In this document: piece after piece, positions 28,394 through 38,989 of the stretch
Numbering within the stretch: position 1 is the stretch's first letter
Layout: each line of letters starts with the position of its first letter
Source: JBBDMC01 sp963775235
Lineage (GTDB): Bacteria; Pseudomonadota; Alphaproteobacteria; Rhizobiales; Kaistiaceae
Length of the DNA stretch: 64,000 nucleotides
Assembly (NCBI GenBank): GCA_963775235.1
Contig: CAVZHY010000006.1
Coordinates: 1 to 64,000 of the forward strand
Reading direction: 5' to 3'
Program-made: the position numbers and the translations under genes
Notes under the pieces: generated by a model
The model's database searches: none
What the model was told of the DNA's origin: nothing
Seen by the model: only the letters and a program-made list of their open reading frames with translations

Positions 28394-29158
28394 CTACTCT
28401 GCCGCGATCTCCCACGTGATGGAGGCATTGGCGGTCACCGCCTGCTGGCCGGGCATCACCGGCGTCGGCGCGGCGGCCTCCATGCGGGCGAACATCGGCA
28501 CCGGGCCGCCGCCGGTGGCCGAGGCGTGGACGGTCAGCATCCGGCCGAGCGTGACGCCGGCGGCGTCCGCCATCAGCGTGCCGCGGCGCTTCGCTTCCGC
28601 GATCGCGGCCTTGATCGCCTCGTCCTCGGCGCTGGTGCGGTCGGCGACGTCGAAGGCGATGCCGTTCACCTGGTTTGCGCCGGCGCTCGTCACCTTGTCG
28701 AGCAGGTCGCCGGAGCTCGCGATGTCGCGGATGGTGACGCGGACGCTGTTCGACACATGGTAGCCGATGATCTTCGGCGGCGGGGCGTCGGGGGCGGCGT
28801 CGCGCAGCGGCTCGTAGATCGGGTCGATGGAGAGGCCTGACGTGCCGACGTCCTTGTCGTCGACGCCTGCGACCTTGATCGCCGCGAGCGCGGCGTTCAG
28901 GTCCTTGCTGTTCTGGGCGAGCGCGTCGCTGGCGTTGTCGCCGCGCGTCACCACGCCGATGGTGACGATGGCGATGTCCGGCGTGACCATCACCTGGCCG
29001 TCGCCGTTCGCCTCAAGGATGGTGTTCTGCCCGTCGCCGCGCATGATCGACGGCCCGGGTCCGCGCTGGCCATAGCCCGGTCCATCCTGGGCGAGGGCCG
29101 GTGTCACCATCACCGCCGCCGCTAGCGCGGCGATCAACGCGTGTATCGCAATTTTCAT
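28394..29158 (-). CDS. SIMPL domain-containing (DUF541) secreted protein
   Basis: A 254-residue periplasmic or outer-membrane-associated protein. A signal peptide ends at ALAQ. The SIMPL domain starts after a Gly/Pro/Arg linker with ILEANGDGQVMVTPDIAIVTIGV and includes IKVAGVDDKDVGTSGLSID and the late TSAEDEAIKAAIAEAKRRG. The family, including E. coli YggE, is linked to oxidative-stress protection. It stands alone between a repeat and a divergent tRNA gene. Confidence 0.92.
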   Translation of the reverse strand: MKIAIHALIAALAAAVMVTPALAQDGPGYGQRGPGPSIMRGDGQNTILEANGDGQVMVTPDIAIVTIGVVTRGDNASDALAQNSKDLNAALAAIKVAGVDDKDVGTSGLSIDPIYEPLRDAAPDAPPPKIIGYHVSNSVRVTIRDIASSGDLLDKVTSAGANQVNGIAFDVADRTSAEDEAIKAAIAEAKRRGTLMADAAGVTLGRMLTVHASATGGGPVPMFARMEAAAPTPVMPGQQAVTANASITWEIAAE

Positions 29159-29279
29159 CGACGTTCTCTCCCTCTCGGGTCCGCACCGCCGACGTGACAG
29201 CCCAATGCGACGCCAATGCGGCGCCGGCGCATTTGTCCGTCCGGCGCTTTCCTGTATATCCCATCGCGCACTCTTTTCG

Positions 29280-29355
29280 GGGCCCGTAGCTCAATGGTTA
29301 GAGCCGGCCGCTCATAACGGTCTGGTTGCAGGTTCAAGTCCTGCCGGGCCCACCA
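29280..29355 (+). tRNA. tRNA with CAT anticodon, probably tRNA-Ile2
   Basis: A complete 76-base cloverleaf: acceptor GGGCCCG/CGGGCCC, D arm GCTC/GAGC, anticodon loop CTCATAA, T arm GCAGG-TTCAAGT-CCTGC and encoded CCA. The CAT anticodon can mean initiator Met, elongator Met or Ile2 (C modified to lysidine). The D loop AATGGTTA, the TTCAAGTC T loop and the G1-C72 pair follow tRNA-Ile2 of E. coli more closely than tRNA-Met, so I favour Ile2. It is not an initiator since position 1-72 is paired. Confidence 0.95.
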
Positions 29356-29377
29356 ATTTTCGCGTGCGGGGTCGGGC

Positions 29378-30616
29378 GTGTACGAAAACGGTATTGTCAT
29401 AATTGGCGGTGGACACGGCGGTTCGCAGGCGGCGGCCAGTCTGCGCAGCGAGGGTTACGACGGCCGGCTGACCCTCGTCACCGCCGAGCCCGAAGTACCC
29501 TACCAGCGGCCGCCGCTCTCCAAGGCCTTCCTCAAGGATCCCGCGCACGACCTGCTGCCGCTCAGGCCTCTGTCCTTCTACGAGAAGAACGCCATCGATC
29601 TCTGCCGCGGCGCCGAGGCGGTGGCCATCGACCTTGCGGCGCAAATGCTTTCGCTGGCCGACGGCGGGTCCGTCCCCTTCGATCGGCTGATCATGGCCAC
29701 CGGCGCCCGTCCGCGTCTTCCAGCCGTTCCCGGCATCGGCCTTGACGGTGTCTTCACCCTCCGCCATGCGGCCGACGCGCGCGTGCTCCGCACCGCCCTT
29801 CACGCGGCGGCCAACGTCGTCGTTGTCGGCGGAGGCTTCATCGGTCTGGAGATCGCCGCCACCGCGCGCCTCCTCGGCAAGACCGTGACGGTGCTCGAGG
29901 CCGCCGACCGGCTGATGGGCCGCGTGGTGGCGCCGGAGATTTCTGCTCACTTTCTCAATCTGCACCACGGCTGGGGTACAGACGTGCGCCTGCAGACGCC
30001 CGTCGGCGCGATCATCGGGGAGGGAGGCCGGGTCGTTGCCGTCGAGACCGCCGGGGGCGAACCAATTGTCGCCGATATCGCAGTGATCGGCATCGGTGTG
30101 GTTCCGAATGTGGAACTGGCGATGGCTGCGGGCTTCGAGGCCGACAACGGCATCATGGTCAACGACTTCACCGAGACCAGCGATCCGCGCGTCTTCGCCA
30201 TCGGCGACTGCGCGTCATTCGTGCATTGGGAAACCGGGCGTCGTGTTCGCCTGGAGTCGGTGCAGAATGCGGTCGACCAGGGCAAGACCGCTGCGGCCGT
30301 TCTCACTGGCAAGCGCAGGCCGTACCGGGACGTGCCGTGGTTTTGGTCCGATCAGGGCGACGTCAAGCTTCAGATGGCGGGCCTGTCCGGCGCGGCGACC
30401 CGGAGCACGCTGCGTGGCCGGCCGGACGACGGTCACTTTTCGGTTTTCCACTACGCTGGCGAGAGGCTGGTGGCGGTCGACTCCGTCAACCGCGCGAGCG
30501 ATCACGTTGTCGCCCGGCGCCTAATAGGCGCCGGTATGTCTCCGCCGGCTGAACTCATTGCCGACGAGGCCGCCGACCTGAAGGCTCTGCTGAAGGCGCA
30601 GGCGCCGGTTGCGTGA
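29378..30616 (+). CDS. FAD-dependent ferredoxin/rubredoxin reductase-like oxidoreductase
   Basis: A 412-residue flavoprotein similar to rhodocoxin and putidaredoxin reductases, which pass electrons from NAD(P)H to a small iron-sulfur partner. The FAD loop is IIGGGHGGSQAAASL, the PYQRPPLSK motif is intact, the NAD loop reads VVVVGGGFIGLEIAA, and FAIGDCASF closes the second FAD site. The C-terminal dimerisation domain is complete. No ferredoxin gene is adjacent. GTG start at 29378, 22 bases after the tRNA. Confidence 0.92.
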   Translation: MYENGIVIIGGGHGGSQAAASLRSEGYDGRLTLVTAEPEVPYQRPPLSKAFLKDPAHDLLPLRPLSFYEKNAIDLCRGAEAVAIDLAAQMLSLADGGSVPFDRLIMATGARPRLPAVPGIGLDGVFTLRHAADARVLRTALHAAANVVVVGGGFIGLEIAATARLLGKTVTVLEAADRLMGRVVAPEISAHFLNLHHGWGTDVRLQTPVGAIIGEGGRVVAVETAGGEPIVADIAVIGIGVVPNVELAMAAGFEADNGIMVNDFTETSDPRVFAIGDCASFVHWETGRRVRLESVQNAVDQGKTAAAVLTGKRRPYRDVPWFWSDQGDVKLQMAGLSGAATRSTLRGRPDDGHFSVFHYAGERLVAVDSVNRASDHVVARRLIGAGMSPPAELIADEAADLKALLKAQAPVA

Positions 30617-30820
30617 GTGTTCACGAAATCGTGAGGCGGCCCCTGGCGGAAGGCGATTCGACAGGTGGCGCCGCTGAGCCAATGGGTTATCGGCGCGGTC
30701 CGGAATTAGAATAGTTACAAAGACTTATCGTTCGGTGCTGCGATGAATAAGACGATTGCGTGCGGGCCTGGTGAACCTGTAGAGGAGCGGCGTCGAGGGC
30801 TGAGGACGCGGATTGGACGG

Positions 30821-31162
30821 ATGGTCTTGGAGAGATTGCTGGCCGCAGCTGTAGTCGCCGGGATTGCGGCAGCCGCCTCGTCGGCGCAAGCGGCGGACGA
30901 CTTCGAAACGAGCGTGGTGATCAAAAACCACGTCTTTAGCCCGACGGAGATCAAGGTGCCGGCCGGCGCGCGCGTCGTGCTTACCGTTGATAACCAGGAT
31001 GCGACGCCGGAGGAATTCGAATCGCCCCAGTTGAAGGTGGAAAAGATCATTGTTGGTAGTTCCAGCGGAAAGGTTCAGTTTGGTCCTCTCCAGGCGGGCA
31101 CCTACCTTTTCTTCGGCGACTTCAATCAAAAGACCGCGCGCGGCGTGGTGACGGCGGAGTAG
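30821..31162 (+). CDS. Periplasmic cupredoxin-like protein of an iron uptake pair
   Basis: A 113-residue secreted protein. A signal peptide ends at SSAQA. The mature part is a cupredoxin-like beta-sandwich: NHVFSPTEIKVPAGARVVL, VDNQDATPEEFESP and GTYLFFGDFNQKTARG. The blue-copper His and Cys ligands of plastocyanin are not evident; Met and acidic residues may bind metal instead. The FTR1 permease follows after seven bases. Such cupredoxins bind copper or iron for the permease. An in-frame ATG at 30743 is possible but would add a non-signal leader. Confidence 0.85.
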   Translation: MVLERLLAAAVVAGIAAAASSAQAADDFETSVVIKNHVFSPTEIKVPAGARVVLTVDNQDATPEEFESPQLKVEKIIVGSSSGKVQFGPLQAGTYLFFGDFNQKTARGVVTAE

Positions 31163-31169
31163 CGGCGAC

Positions 31170-32009
31170 GTGGCAAGTGCATTCATCATCGTGTTGCGCG
31201 AGGTCATCGAGGCTGGCCTGATCGTCGGCATCGTACTGGCCGCCACGCGCGGCGTGGCTTCCCGCGGCATTTGGGTTGCCGGCGGCGTAGTCGCCGGCCT
31301 CGCGGGTGCCGGTGTCGTGGCGGCGTTCGCCGGAGCGATCGCCGACCTGTTTTCGGGATACGGACAGGAGCTGTTCAACGCGGCCATCCTGCTTGTCGCT
31401 GTCGGCATGCTGACCTGGCACAACGCGTGGATGGCCAGGCACGGCCGTGAACTGGCAGCCGAGGTCAAGACTGTCGGCCGCGCGGTCGCCAGCGGCGCCC
31501 GTCCGCTCACCGCGGTGGCGGTGGTGTGCGGGATCGCGGTGCTGAGGGAAGGTTCGGAAGTGGTGCTCTTTCTCTACGGGGTTGTCCTTTCCGGCGTCTC
31601 AGGTTTGTCACTGCTTACCGGCGGTCTTCTCGGCGTTCTCGGTGGCGCAGCGGTCACCGGCCTGTCGTACCTCGGCCTAGTCGTCATACCGCAGCGTCAT
31701 ATCTTCAAGGTCACCGGGTGGCTGATCACCCTTATCGCAGCCGGACTTGCGGTGCAGGCTGTTGCCTTTCTGAATGCGGCAGGGGTGCTGACCATCCTGT
31801 CCGGCCAGGTCTGGGATACTTCCGGCATCCTGCCGCAAACCAGCGCTTTCGGCATTCTGCTGCATACGCTCGTCGGTTACGTCGACCGGCCAACCGCTAT
31901 GCAACTGGTGGCCTATCTCGCCACCATCGCTGCCATCCTTGCGCTGACGCGCTACGTTGCGTCTGCCGGCAAGCCGGTTGTCGGTACCGTGCGTTCGAGC
32001 GCCTCTTAG
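31170..32009 (+). CDS. FTR1-family high-affinity iron permease
   Basis: A 279-residue inner-membrane iron permease with about seven hydrophobic segments. It has two RExxE iron-binding motifs: REVIE in IVLREVIEAGLIVG and REGSE in VLREGSEVVLFLYG. This is the EfeU/FTR1 type, which takes up iron, often Fe2+ with oxidation. The preceding cupredoxin replaces the multi-domain EfeO and no EfeB-type peroxidase is present here, so it is a minimal two-gene version. GTG start. Ends overlapping ribokinase tail by four bases. Confidence 0.93.
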   Translation: MASAFIIVLREVIEAGLIVGIVLAATRGVASRGIWVAGGVVAGLAGAGVVAAFAGAIADLFSGYGQELFNAAILLVAVGMLTWHNAWMARHGRELAAEVKTVGRAVASGARPLTAVAVVCGIAVLREGSEVVLFLYGVVLSGVSGLSLLTGGLLGVLGGAAVTGLSYLGLVVIPQRHIFKVTGWLITLIAAGLAVQAVAFLNAAGVLTILSGQVWDTSGILPQTSAFGILLHTLVGYVDRPTAMQLVAYLATIAAILALTRYVASAGKPVVGTVRSSAS

Positions 32010-32938
32010 GCGTTCAGCAGGCGCGTCACCGCCTCGAGCGTTGGTGCCGACCCGGCCCCGCCCGCGCCTGTGGTGGCCAACGCCCCGCAGGCGGCCGCAA
32101 AGCGGACAGCGTCGGCCATCGAATCGCCGCGGGCGAGTGCGACTGCCAAGCCGCCATTGAAGCAGTCACCGGTGCCGACACTGTTGATCGCGGTCACGGG
32201 AAAGGGCGGCACGAACCCCTCTCTGCCCTCGCCGCGAAAGAAGACGCCGCGGGCGCCCATCTTGATGATGGCCGTGCTGGCGCCGCGATCGATGAGACGC
32301 GAGGCCGCCGTTGCGGCCTCTGCCGCGGTCGTCGGGCGGATGCCGACAAGCAACTCCGTTTCGGTCTCGTTGGGCGAGATGACGTCGACGGCGTTGAGCA
32401 CGCCATCGTCAAGGCCGCCGGCGGGTGCGGGCGCCGGATCGAGAATGACGAGGCCACCGGCCGCGCGCGTCGTCGCGGCGGCAGCCAGGTTCGCGGCCAT
32501 GGGGGTTTCCAGTTGCAGTAAGAGCACGCGGGCCTGCCGAAGCGCTTTCTCGGCGCCGTTGATGTCGGCGCGGTCGATGGCAAGGTTGGCTCCGCCGATA
32601 ACTACGATGCAGTTTTCGGCGGTGGCATCCACATCGATCACCGCCACGCCGGTTGGCGATTCCGCATCGGCCGTCAGATGGGTCACGTCGACGCCGAGGT
32701 CGACGAGCCGATCACGCGCCAGCTTGCCGAAGTCGTCGGTTCCGGTGCGCCCGATGAGAACGGACGGTACCCCGAGACGGGCGACGGCGGCGGACTGGTT
32801 TGCGCCTTTGCCTCCGAGCGAGATTGAGTAGCGCCGACCCATCACCGTTTCGCCGGGGCGCGGCAGGCGGTCGCAAAATGCGGTGATGTCGACGTTGACG
32901 CTGCCGCACGTCGCGATCGTGACCGGCGGTAGAGTCAT
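32006..32938 (-). CDS. rbsK: Ribokinase (PfkB family)
   Basis: A 310-residue sugar kinase predicted to phosphorylate ribose at O5 with ATP. The substrate-facing motif GGKGANQSAAVARLG is near the N-terminus, and the C-terminal PfkB signature NSVGTGDCFNGGLAVALARG contains the catalytic Asp. Length is typical. No ribose transporter or regulator is nearby; instead the gene abuts a slipin/NfeD pair without any gap. Other sugars or nucleosides cannot be excluded. Confidence 0.9.
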   Translation of the reverse strand: MTLPPVTIATCGSVNVDITAFCDRLPRPGETVMGRRYSISLGGKGANQSAAVARLGVPSVLIGRTGTDDFGKLARDRLVDLGVDVTHLTADAESPTGVAVIDVDATAENCIVVIGGANLAIDRADINGAEKALRQARVLLLQLETPMAANLAAAATTRAAGGLVILDPAPAPAGGLDDGVLNAVDVISPNETETELLVGIRPTTAAEAATAASRLIDRGASTAIIKMGARGVFFRGEGREGFVPPFPVTAINSVGTGDCFNGGLAVALARGDSMADAVRFAAACGALATTGAGGAGSAPTLEAVTRLLNA

Positions 32939-33715
32939 TCAGTCTTTGGCGGCAGCCTTCGCCGCCGCCTCGCTCAGCCATCGGCCGATTTCCATCGGGA
33001 ACGGAAAGACGATCGTCGAGTTCTTCTCCCCGGCGATGATGTTGAGGGTCGACAGGTAGCGAAGCTGCATCGCTTCCGGCCGGGCGCTGAGGATCTCTGC
33101 CGCTTCCGCCAGTTTGGCCGCTGCCTGCTGCTCGCCGTCGGCGTTGATGACCTTGGCGCGCCGCTCGCGCTCCGCCTCCGCCTGACGTGCAATTGCTCGG
33201 ATCATCAATTCGTTGATGTCAACGTTCTTGATCTCGACGTTGGCGACCTTGATGCCCCAGGCGTCGGTGTGGGAGTCGAGAATCTGCTGGATGTCGTGGC
33301 TGAGCTTGTCGCGTTCGGAGAGCATCTCGTCGAGCTGGTGCTTGCCAAGGACCGAACGCAACGTGGTCTGGGCGATCTGGCTGGTCGCCTGCATGAAATT
33401 CTCAACCTGAATGGTTGCCTTCTCGGGATCGATAACGCGGAAGTAGACGACCGCGTTGACGCTCACGGAGACGTTGTCGCGGCTGATGACGTCCTGGCTG
33501 GGCACGTCGAGGACGCGCACCCGCAGGTCGATCCGCACCATCTGTTGGATGTACGGGATCAGGATGATCAGTCCCGGCCCCTTGATGCCGGTGAAGCGGC
33601 CGAGGGTGAAGACAACGCCGCGCTCATACTCGCGCAGGATACGGATCGCACTCGCCAGAAAGGCGAGGACGAGAATGATGAGTACGATCAGGAACGTCAG
33701 GCTGCCCGTGAACAT
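32939..33715 (-). CDS. Slipin/stomatin-like SPFH (Band 7) membrane protein
   Basis: A 258-residue SPFH protein. A single N-terminal transmembrane helix (residues 5-25) is followed by the stomatin-type sequence REYERGVVFTLGRF and VRVLDVPSQDVISRDNVSVSVNAVVYFRV (long conserved block). A coiled-coil QAEAERERRAKVINADGEQQAA and late hydrophobic segment follow. It forms membrane scaffolds and pairs with NfeD proteases, encoded immediately upstream 12 bases away. Ribokinase directly follows. Confidence 0.93.
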   Translation of the reverse strand: MFTGSLTFLIVLIILVLAFLASAIRILREYERGVVFTLGRFTGIKGPGLIILIPYIQQMVRIDLRVRVLDVPSQDVISRDNVSVSVNAVVYFRVIDPEKATIQVENFMQATSQIAQTTLRSVLGKHQLDEMLSERDKLSHDIQQILDSHTDAWGIKVANVEIKNVDINELMIRAIARQAEAERERRAKVINADGEQQAAAKLAEAAEILSARPEAMQLRYLSTLNIIAGEKNSTIVFPFPMEIGRWLSEAAAKAAAKD

Positions 33716-33727
33716 GGTGGCCCTCCT

Positions 33728-35197
33728 TCAGGTTGGCTCGCTTAAATCCGGCTCGACGGTGAGCTTCAGGCCTTCAAGGGCGGTGACGCGGACGGTCTTG
33801 CCTTTGGACAGCCGCACCGATGACGAGGCGCCCCAGCGCTCGCCATGGACAAACACGTTACCTTCGTGCCCGTGCCAGTCGAGCACCTCGCCGCGGGCGC
33901 CGATCATCTCCTCCCGGCCGGTGACGACCTTCCGCCGGTACGCGCTTACAGCCGTCGGGACGATCAGGAAGATGAAGGCGAGACTTGCGGCGACGATGGC
34001 GCCGATCACTGGCCACGCGATGGTGAACTCGGGCGCCTTGGTGTCGATCAGGATGGTCAGTCCGAAGGCGAGCGATACCACGCCGCCGATACCGAGTGCA
34101 CCAAACGAGGGGGCGAACGCTTCCGCCACCATCAGCCCGGCACCGAGGACGATAAACGCGACGCCGGCAAGGTTCACCGGCAAGGCGGCGAGGGCGTAGA
34201 GGCCGATCAGGAGCGAGATGGCGCCGACGGTGCCCGGGAGTACGGTGCCCGGATTGAGGAATTCGAAGATCAGCCCATAGACGCCGATCGTCATGAACAG
34301 AACGGCGATGTTCGGATCGGTGATCGCGGAGAGCAGCCGCGTGCGCCAGTCCGGTGAAACGGTCTCGAGAGTGAGGTCAGCGGTTTTCAGAATTTCCGGC
34401 TTGCCGTTGACGGAGACAGTGCGACCATCTGCCTTGACCAGCACGTCGTGGAGGTCGGACGCGATGAAATCGATGACGTTGGATGCTGCCGCCTGGCTCG
34501 CCGACATGGTCGCCGCCTCTCGCACCGCTTTCTCGGCGAAGTCGACGTTGCGACCGCGCAGTTCGGCAAGGGAGCGGATGTAAGCGACGGCGTCGTTGAC
34601 CGTCTTGATCGTTTCGGTGTCGCCTGCTGGCGGCGGCGGGCTGGTGTTCGTGTTGTCCTTGCCGTTGCCATTGCCGCTGTTGTCGTTCTTGTCGTTGCTC
34701 TGATTGCCGTTGCCCTGGCCGCCGCCACCACCAAAGGGCAGGCCGCCGATCGAGACCGGCGTCGCCGCGCCAAGGTTGGTGCCGGGCGCCATCGCGGCAA
34801 TGTGGCTGGCGTACAGGATGTAGGTGCCGGCACTCGCCGCCCGCGCCCCGGAGGGTGCCACGTAAGTGGCGACCGGAACCGGGGAGGCGAGGATCGCCTG
34901 GATCATCTCCCGCATGGAGGTGGAGAGCCCGCCTGGAGTGTCCATGCGGATGATGGCGAAACCGACGCCCCGGCTTGCCGCTCCGTCCAGTCCACGGGTG
35001 AGGTAGTCGGCGGTTGCCGGGCCGATGGCGCCGTCGATCTCGAAGACGAGGGCGGTGCCGAAATCCGGCCGGCCCCGGGCAAACGAGGCGGCGCCGATGC
35101 CGATGGCGATCAGCCACAACGCCAACCGCACGAGCGGAAAAGCCCGCGCGGCGCGGCTTCCAACTGCCGGGGGAAGGCGTATGTGAAATCCTAACAT
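33728..35197 (-). CDS. NfeD family membrane serine protease (ClpP class)
   Basis: A 489-residue membrane protein. After a signal anchor, a ClpP-class protease domain has IIRMDTPGGL, the nucleophile in PSGARAASAGTYI and a downstream Lys region. A Gly/Asn/Asp-rich low-complexity insert of about 45 residues (34630-34730) follows. About four membrane spans lead to a C-terminal NfeD OB-fold (RGEVLDWHGHEGNVFVHGERW). STOPP-type proteases cleave stomatin and are encoded beside it, as here. The ATG at 35197 (MLGFHIRL) is preferred over the longer frame. Confidence 0.92.
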   Translation of the reverse strand: MLGFHIRLPPAVGSRAARAFPLVRLALWLIAIGIGAASFARGRPDFGTALVFEIDGAIGPATADYLTRGLDGAASRGVGFAIIRMDTPGGLSTSMREMIQAILASPVPVATYVAPSGARAASAGTYILYASHIAAMAPGTNLGAATPVSIGGLPFGGGGGQGNGNQSNDKNDNSGNGNGKDNTNTSPPPPAGDTETIKTVNDAVAYIRSLAELRGRNVDFAEKAVREAATMSASQAAASNVIDFIASDLHDVLVKADGRTVSVNGKPEILKTADLTLETVSPDWRTRLLSAITDPNIAVLFMTIGVYGLIFEFLNPGTVLPGTVGAISLLIGLYALAALPVNLAGVAFIVLGAGLMVAEAFAPSFGALGIGGVVSLAFGLTILIDTKAPEFTIAWPVIGAIVAASLAFIFLIVPTAVSAYRRKVVTGREEMIGARGEVLDWHGHEGNVFVHGERWGASSSVRLSKGKTVRVTALEGLKLTVEPDLSEPT

Positions 35198-35348
35198 CGG
35201 TTTCGTGCTTCTGCCGGCGGATTCCTGTTGTCCGGGCGGCGCCGGACGATTGCGGCCGGCCCCGCCATCCACTAGATAGGCCGCGACTTCACTACATCAC
35301 AATCAGACATTGCCCGGTTAACCCGGGCGGCAAATCCGCGGAGACCCT

Positions 35349-37004
<1,656 letters not shown>

Positions 37005-37014
37005 GGGTGTTCTG

Positions 37015-37734
37015 CTAGTCCCGATCGGCGGCGTGCGCGCGCATCAGGTATGCGGCGTAGGCGAGGAGGATGACATCCTGGGCGACGGCGGTCGGGATGG
37101 TGGCGAGGCCGCCCAGGCGCAGGAAGAGGTCGGTGAGCATGTGTAGGACCATCAGCGGCCAGAAGGTGTTGGTCCTCAGCCGCAGCGCCGCGTAGCCGGC
37201 GCCGAAGCAGGCGGCGCCGACCGCCTGCGCGGCAATGATCGCCGGGTTGCCGCGGATCAGCACGTTGCCGAGGTGCATCAGCCCGAAGAGCAGCGATGAG
37301 ACGATGAGCGCCCGAACGGGGCCCGACGGTCGCAGTACGCGTAGCAGCAGTCCGCGCGCGAACGCCTCTTCCGCAAAGCCGGTGAGCGCGTAGCCGATGA
37401 GGAGGAGAGGTATCCCGAGGACCGGTTCGCGGTTGATCCCGCCGGCGAACGGCAGCAGGGTGAGTGCGGTGGGAAGCGCGAGCAGGTGAAGCTCGCGCCA
37501 TTGGCGCGGGCCGTTGACGCCGGCCTCCGTCCACCAGCGCGCCGCCGTCAACAGGATGGCAACGAGGATGGCGAGGATCGCCAGCGGAACGATGGCGGCG
37601 GCGAGCGGCGGCACGTCGGGCAGGGCTGCGTGCGTCAACTGGAAGCCACCGTCGGCGACGACGACCCATGCGACGGCGAGGCCGATCGCGGTGGCGAGCG
37701 GCCTCGCCGTCAGTGGTGCAGCAAGGTCAGCCAC
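37015..37734 (-). CDS. CPBP family intramembrane glutamic endopeptidase
   Basis: A 239-residue membrane protein with about seven hydrophobic segments. The CPBP/Abi signature is intact: GFAEEAFARGLLLRVL (motif 1, EExxxR) and LFGLMHLGN (motif 2). In the family these enzymes process prenylated proteins, peptides or bacteriocin-immunity factors; the target is unknown. GTG start. It overlaps the preceding TMEM175-like gene by eight bases, suggesting coupled translation. Confidence 0.88.
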   Translation of the reverse strand: MADLAAPLTARPLATAIGLAVAWVVVADGGFQLTHAALPDVPPLAAAIVPLAILAILVAILLTAARWWTEAGVNGPRQWRELHLLALPTALTLLPFAGGINREPVLGIPLLLIGYALTGFAEEAFARGLLLRVLRPSGPVRALIVSSLLFGLMHLGNVLIRGNPAIIAAQAVGAACFGAGYAALRLRTNTFWPLMVLHMLTDLFLRLGGLATIPTAVAQDVILLAYAAYLMRAHAADRD

Positions 37735-38335
37735 GGGGAGGCGCAGACTTTCGCCGACCGGACATCAGCGGGCGCAGCAAAAGCAGTAGCCACATAAACT
37801 TGGCGACGTCGGCCTGGAACCAGGCGACAACGATTGACGCGCCGAAGACGAGCACACCATACATGCTGCGCCAGTAGATGCGGCGCGATTCATTGGCGGG
37901 AAGTGCCGGTGCCACAAGCCCGGCACGAGTCGCGTAGACCCAAAGGGCAGACATGAGAGCCAAGTCGACCGCCATCACCCCGGCGTAGACCATTGTGGCG
38001 ACGCTGCCCGGGTTGTCGGCGATGAGGCCGGTGACGAACGGGATCAGCCCGAGGCAAAGCAGGAAGAGGATATTCAGCCAGACAAGGGCGCCGTCTGCGC
38101 GGACGATCCAGCGGAATTTCCCGCGATGGCTGATCCAGAAGATGCCGATCGCAACGAAACTGATGAAGTAGGCGAGATAACGTGGCCAGATGGCGAGAAG
38201 CGCCGCCCATAGCTCCCCGTCACTCATTCCGTCCGCTGGCTGCGGCAGGCGAATATCGAGCATGAGCAGCGTGATAGTGATCGCCAGTGCGGCGTCCGTG
38301 AAACCGATGACCCGATCGACGTCCTTCTGTTCCAC
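37727..38335 (-). CDS. TMEM175 family potassium channel-like protein (DUF1211)
   Basis: A 202-residue protein with six hydrophobic segments. The first has the TMEM175 hallmark, here GFTDAALAITITLLMLDIRLP instead of the canonical FSDxxxAIxxTLL; the hydrophobic isoleucine gate region is conserved. TMEM175 proteins conduct K+. The GTG at 38335 follows a GGGGGGG ribosome-binding site; an ATG at 38362 is an alternative. The overlap with the CPBP gene marks an operon. Confidence 0.85.
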   Translation of the reverse strand: MEQKDVDRVIGFTDAALAITITLLMLDIRLPQPADGMSDGELWAALLAIWPRYLAYFISFVAIGIFWISHRGKFRWIVRADGALVWLNILFLLCLGLIPFVTGLIADNPGSVATMVYAGVMAVDLALMSALWVYATRAGLVAPALPANESRRIYWRSMYGVLVFGASIVVAWFQADVAKFMWLLLLLRPLMSGRRKSAPPRG

Positions 38336-38422
38336 GTTGGCCCCCCCATCCACGCCGCGCATCCGCCGATTGCCCGCTGACCGCGGCGCTCAATTCAGTT
38401 AGTGTGCCGCGCGGAGAGTACC

Positions 38423-38989
38423 ATGCATAGCCCGCAGCCCAATCCCGGCACAGTCATTGCCTGCCTCGTTGCGGACGGCGGCGACTTTGTCAGCCGTCCG
38501 GTCGAAGCGCTGAACCTCGACTTCGGCGGCATCGTTGGCGACCTCCATTCCGGCTTCACGCGCCCGTCGACATCGCGCGAGCCGTGGTATCGGCGGGGGA
38601 CCGAGATCAGGAACAATCGTCAGCTCACCATCGTCAGCGTCGAGGAGTTGGCGGCCGTGGCGGCGGCGATGGAGCTTCCGGTGATCGATCCCGAATGGAT
38701 CGGCGCGAACCTGGTGGTCTCCGGCGTTGCCGGCCTCACCCAGTTGCCTGCCGGGACTAAACTGTTCTTCGCCGGCGGCGTCACCATCGCGGTAGAGGAC
38801 GAGAACGGACCCTGCCGCACCTCCGGCGCGTCGATCGCGCGCCATTTTCCGGAGCGGCAAGGGCTCGACCTCCTGTTTCCGGAGAAAGCGCGTCACCGAC
38901 GGGGCCTTGTTGCTTCGGTGGAGAAGCCGGGCATCGTCCGCGCCGGTGAGACCTTTACTGCAAAGCCACTCCGCGTGGGGGTTCCATGA
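38423..38989 (+). CDS. MOSC domain-containing protein
   Basis: A 188-residue MOSC protein, the fold of molybdenum-cofactor sulfurase C-termini and YiiM. The RGTEIRNNRQLTIVSVEELA block, DPEWIGANLVVSGV and ENGPCRTSG (with the conserved Cys) identify it. Function may involve N-hydroxylated compound reduction with Moco, consistent with the nearby molybdate operon but not proved. ATG 38423 has GGAGA before it; the upstream GTG is less likely. It overlaps tam by four bases (ATGA). Confidence 0.9.
   Translation: MHSPQPNPGTVIACLVADGGDFVSRPVEALNLDFGGIVGDLHSGFTRPSTSREPWYRRGTEIRNNRQLTIVSVEELAAVAAAMELPVIDPEWIGANLVVSGVAGLTQLPAGTKLFFAGGVTIAVEDENGPCRTSGASIARHFPERQGLDLLFPEKARHRRGLVASVEKPGIVRAGETFTAKPLRVGVP

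Noticed and set aside
29280..29355. Initiator tRNA-Met
   Set aside because: Position 1-72 is paired (G-C) and the three G-C anticodon-stem pairs of an initiator are absent; body matches tRNA-Ile2 better.
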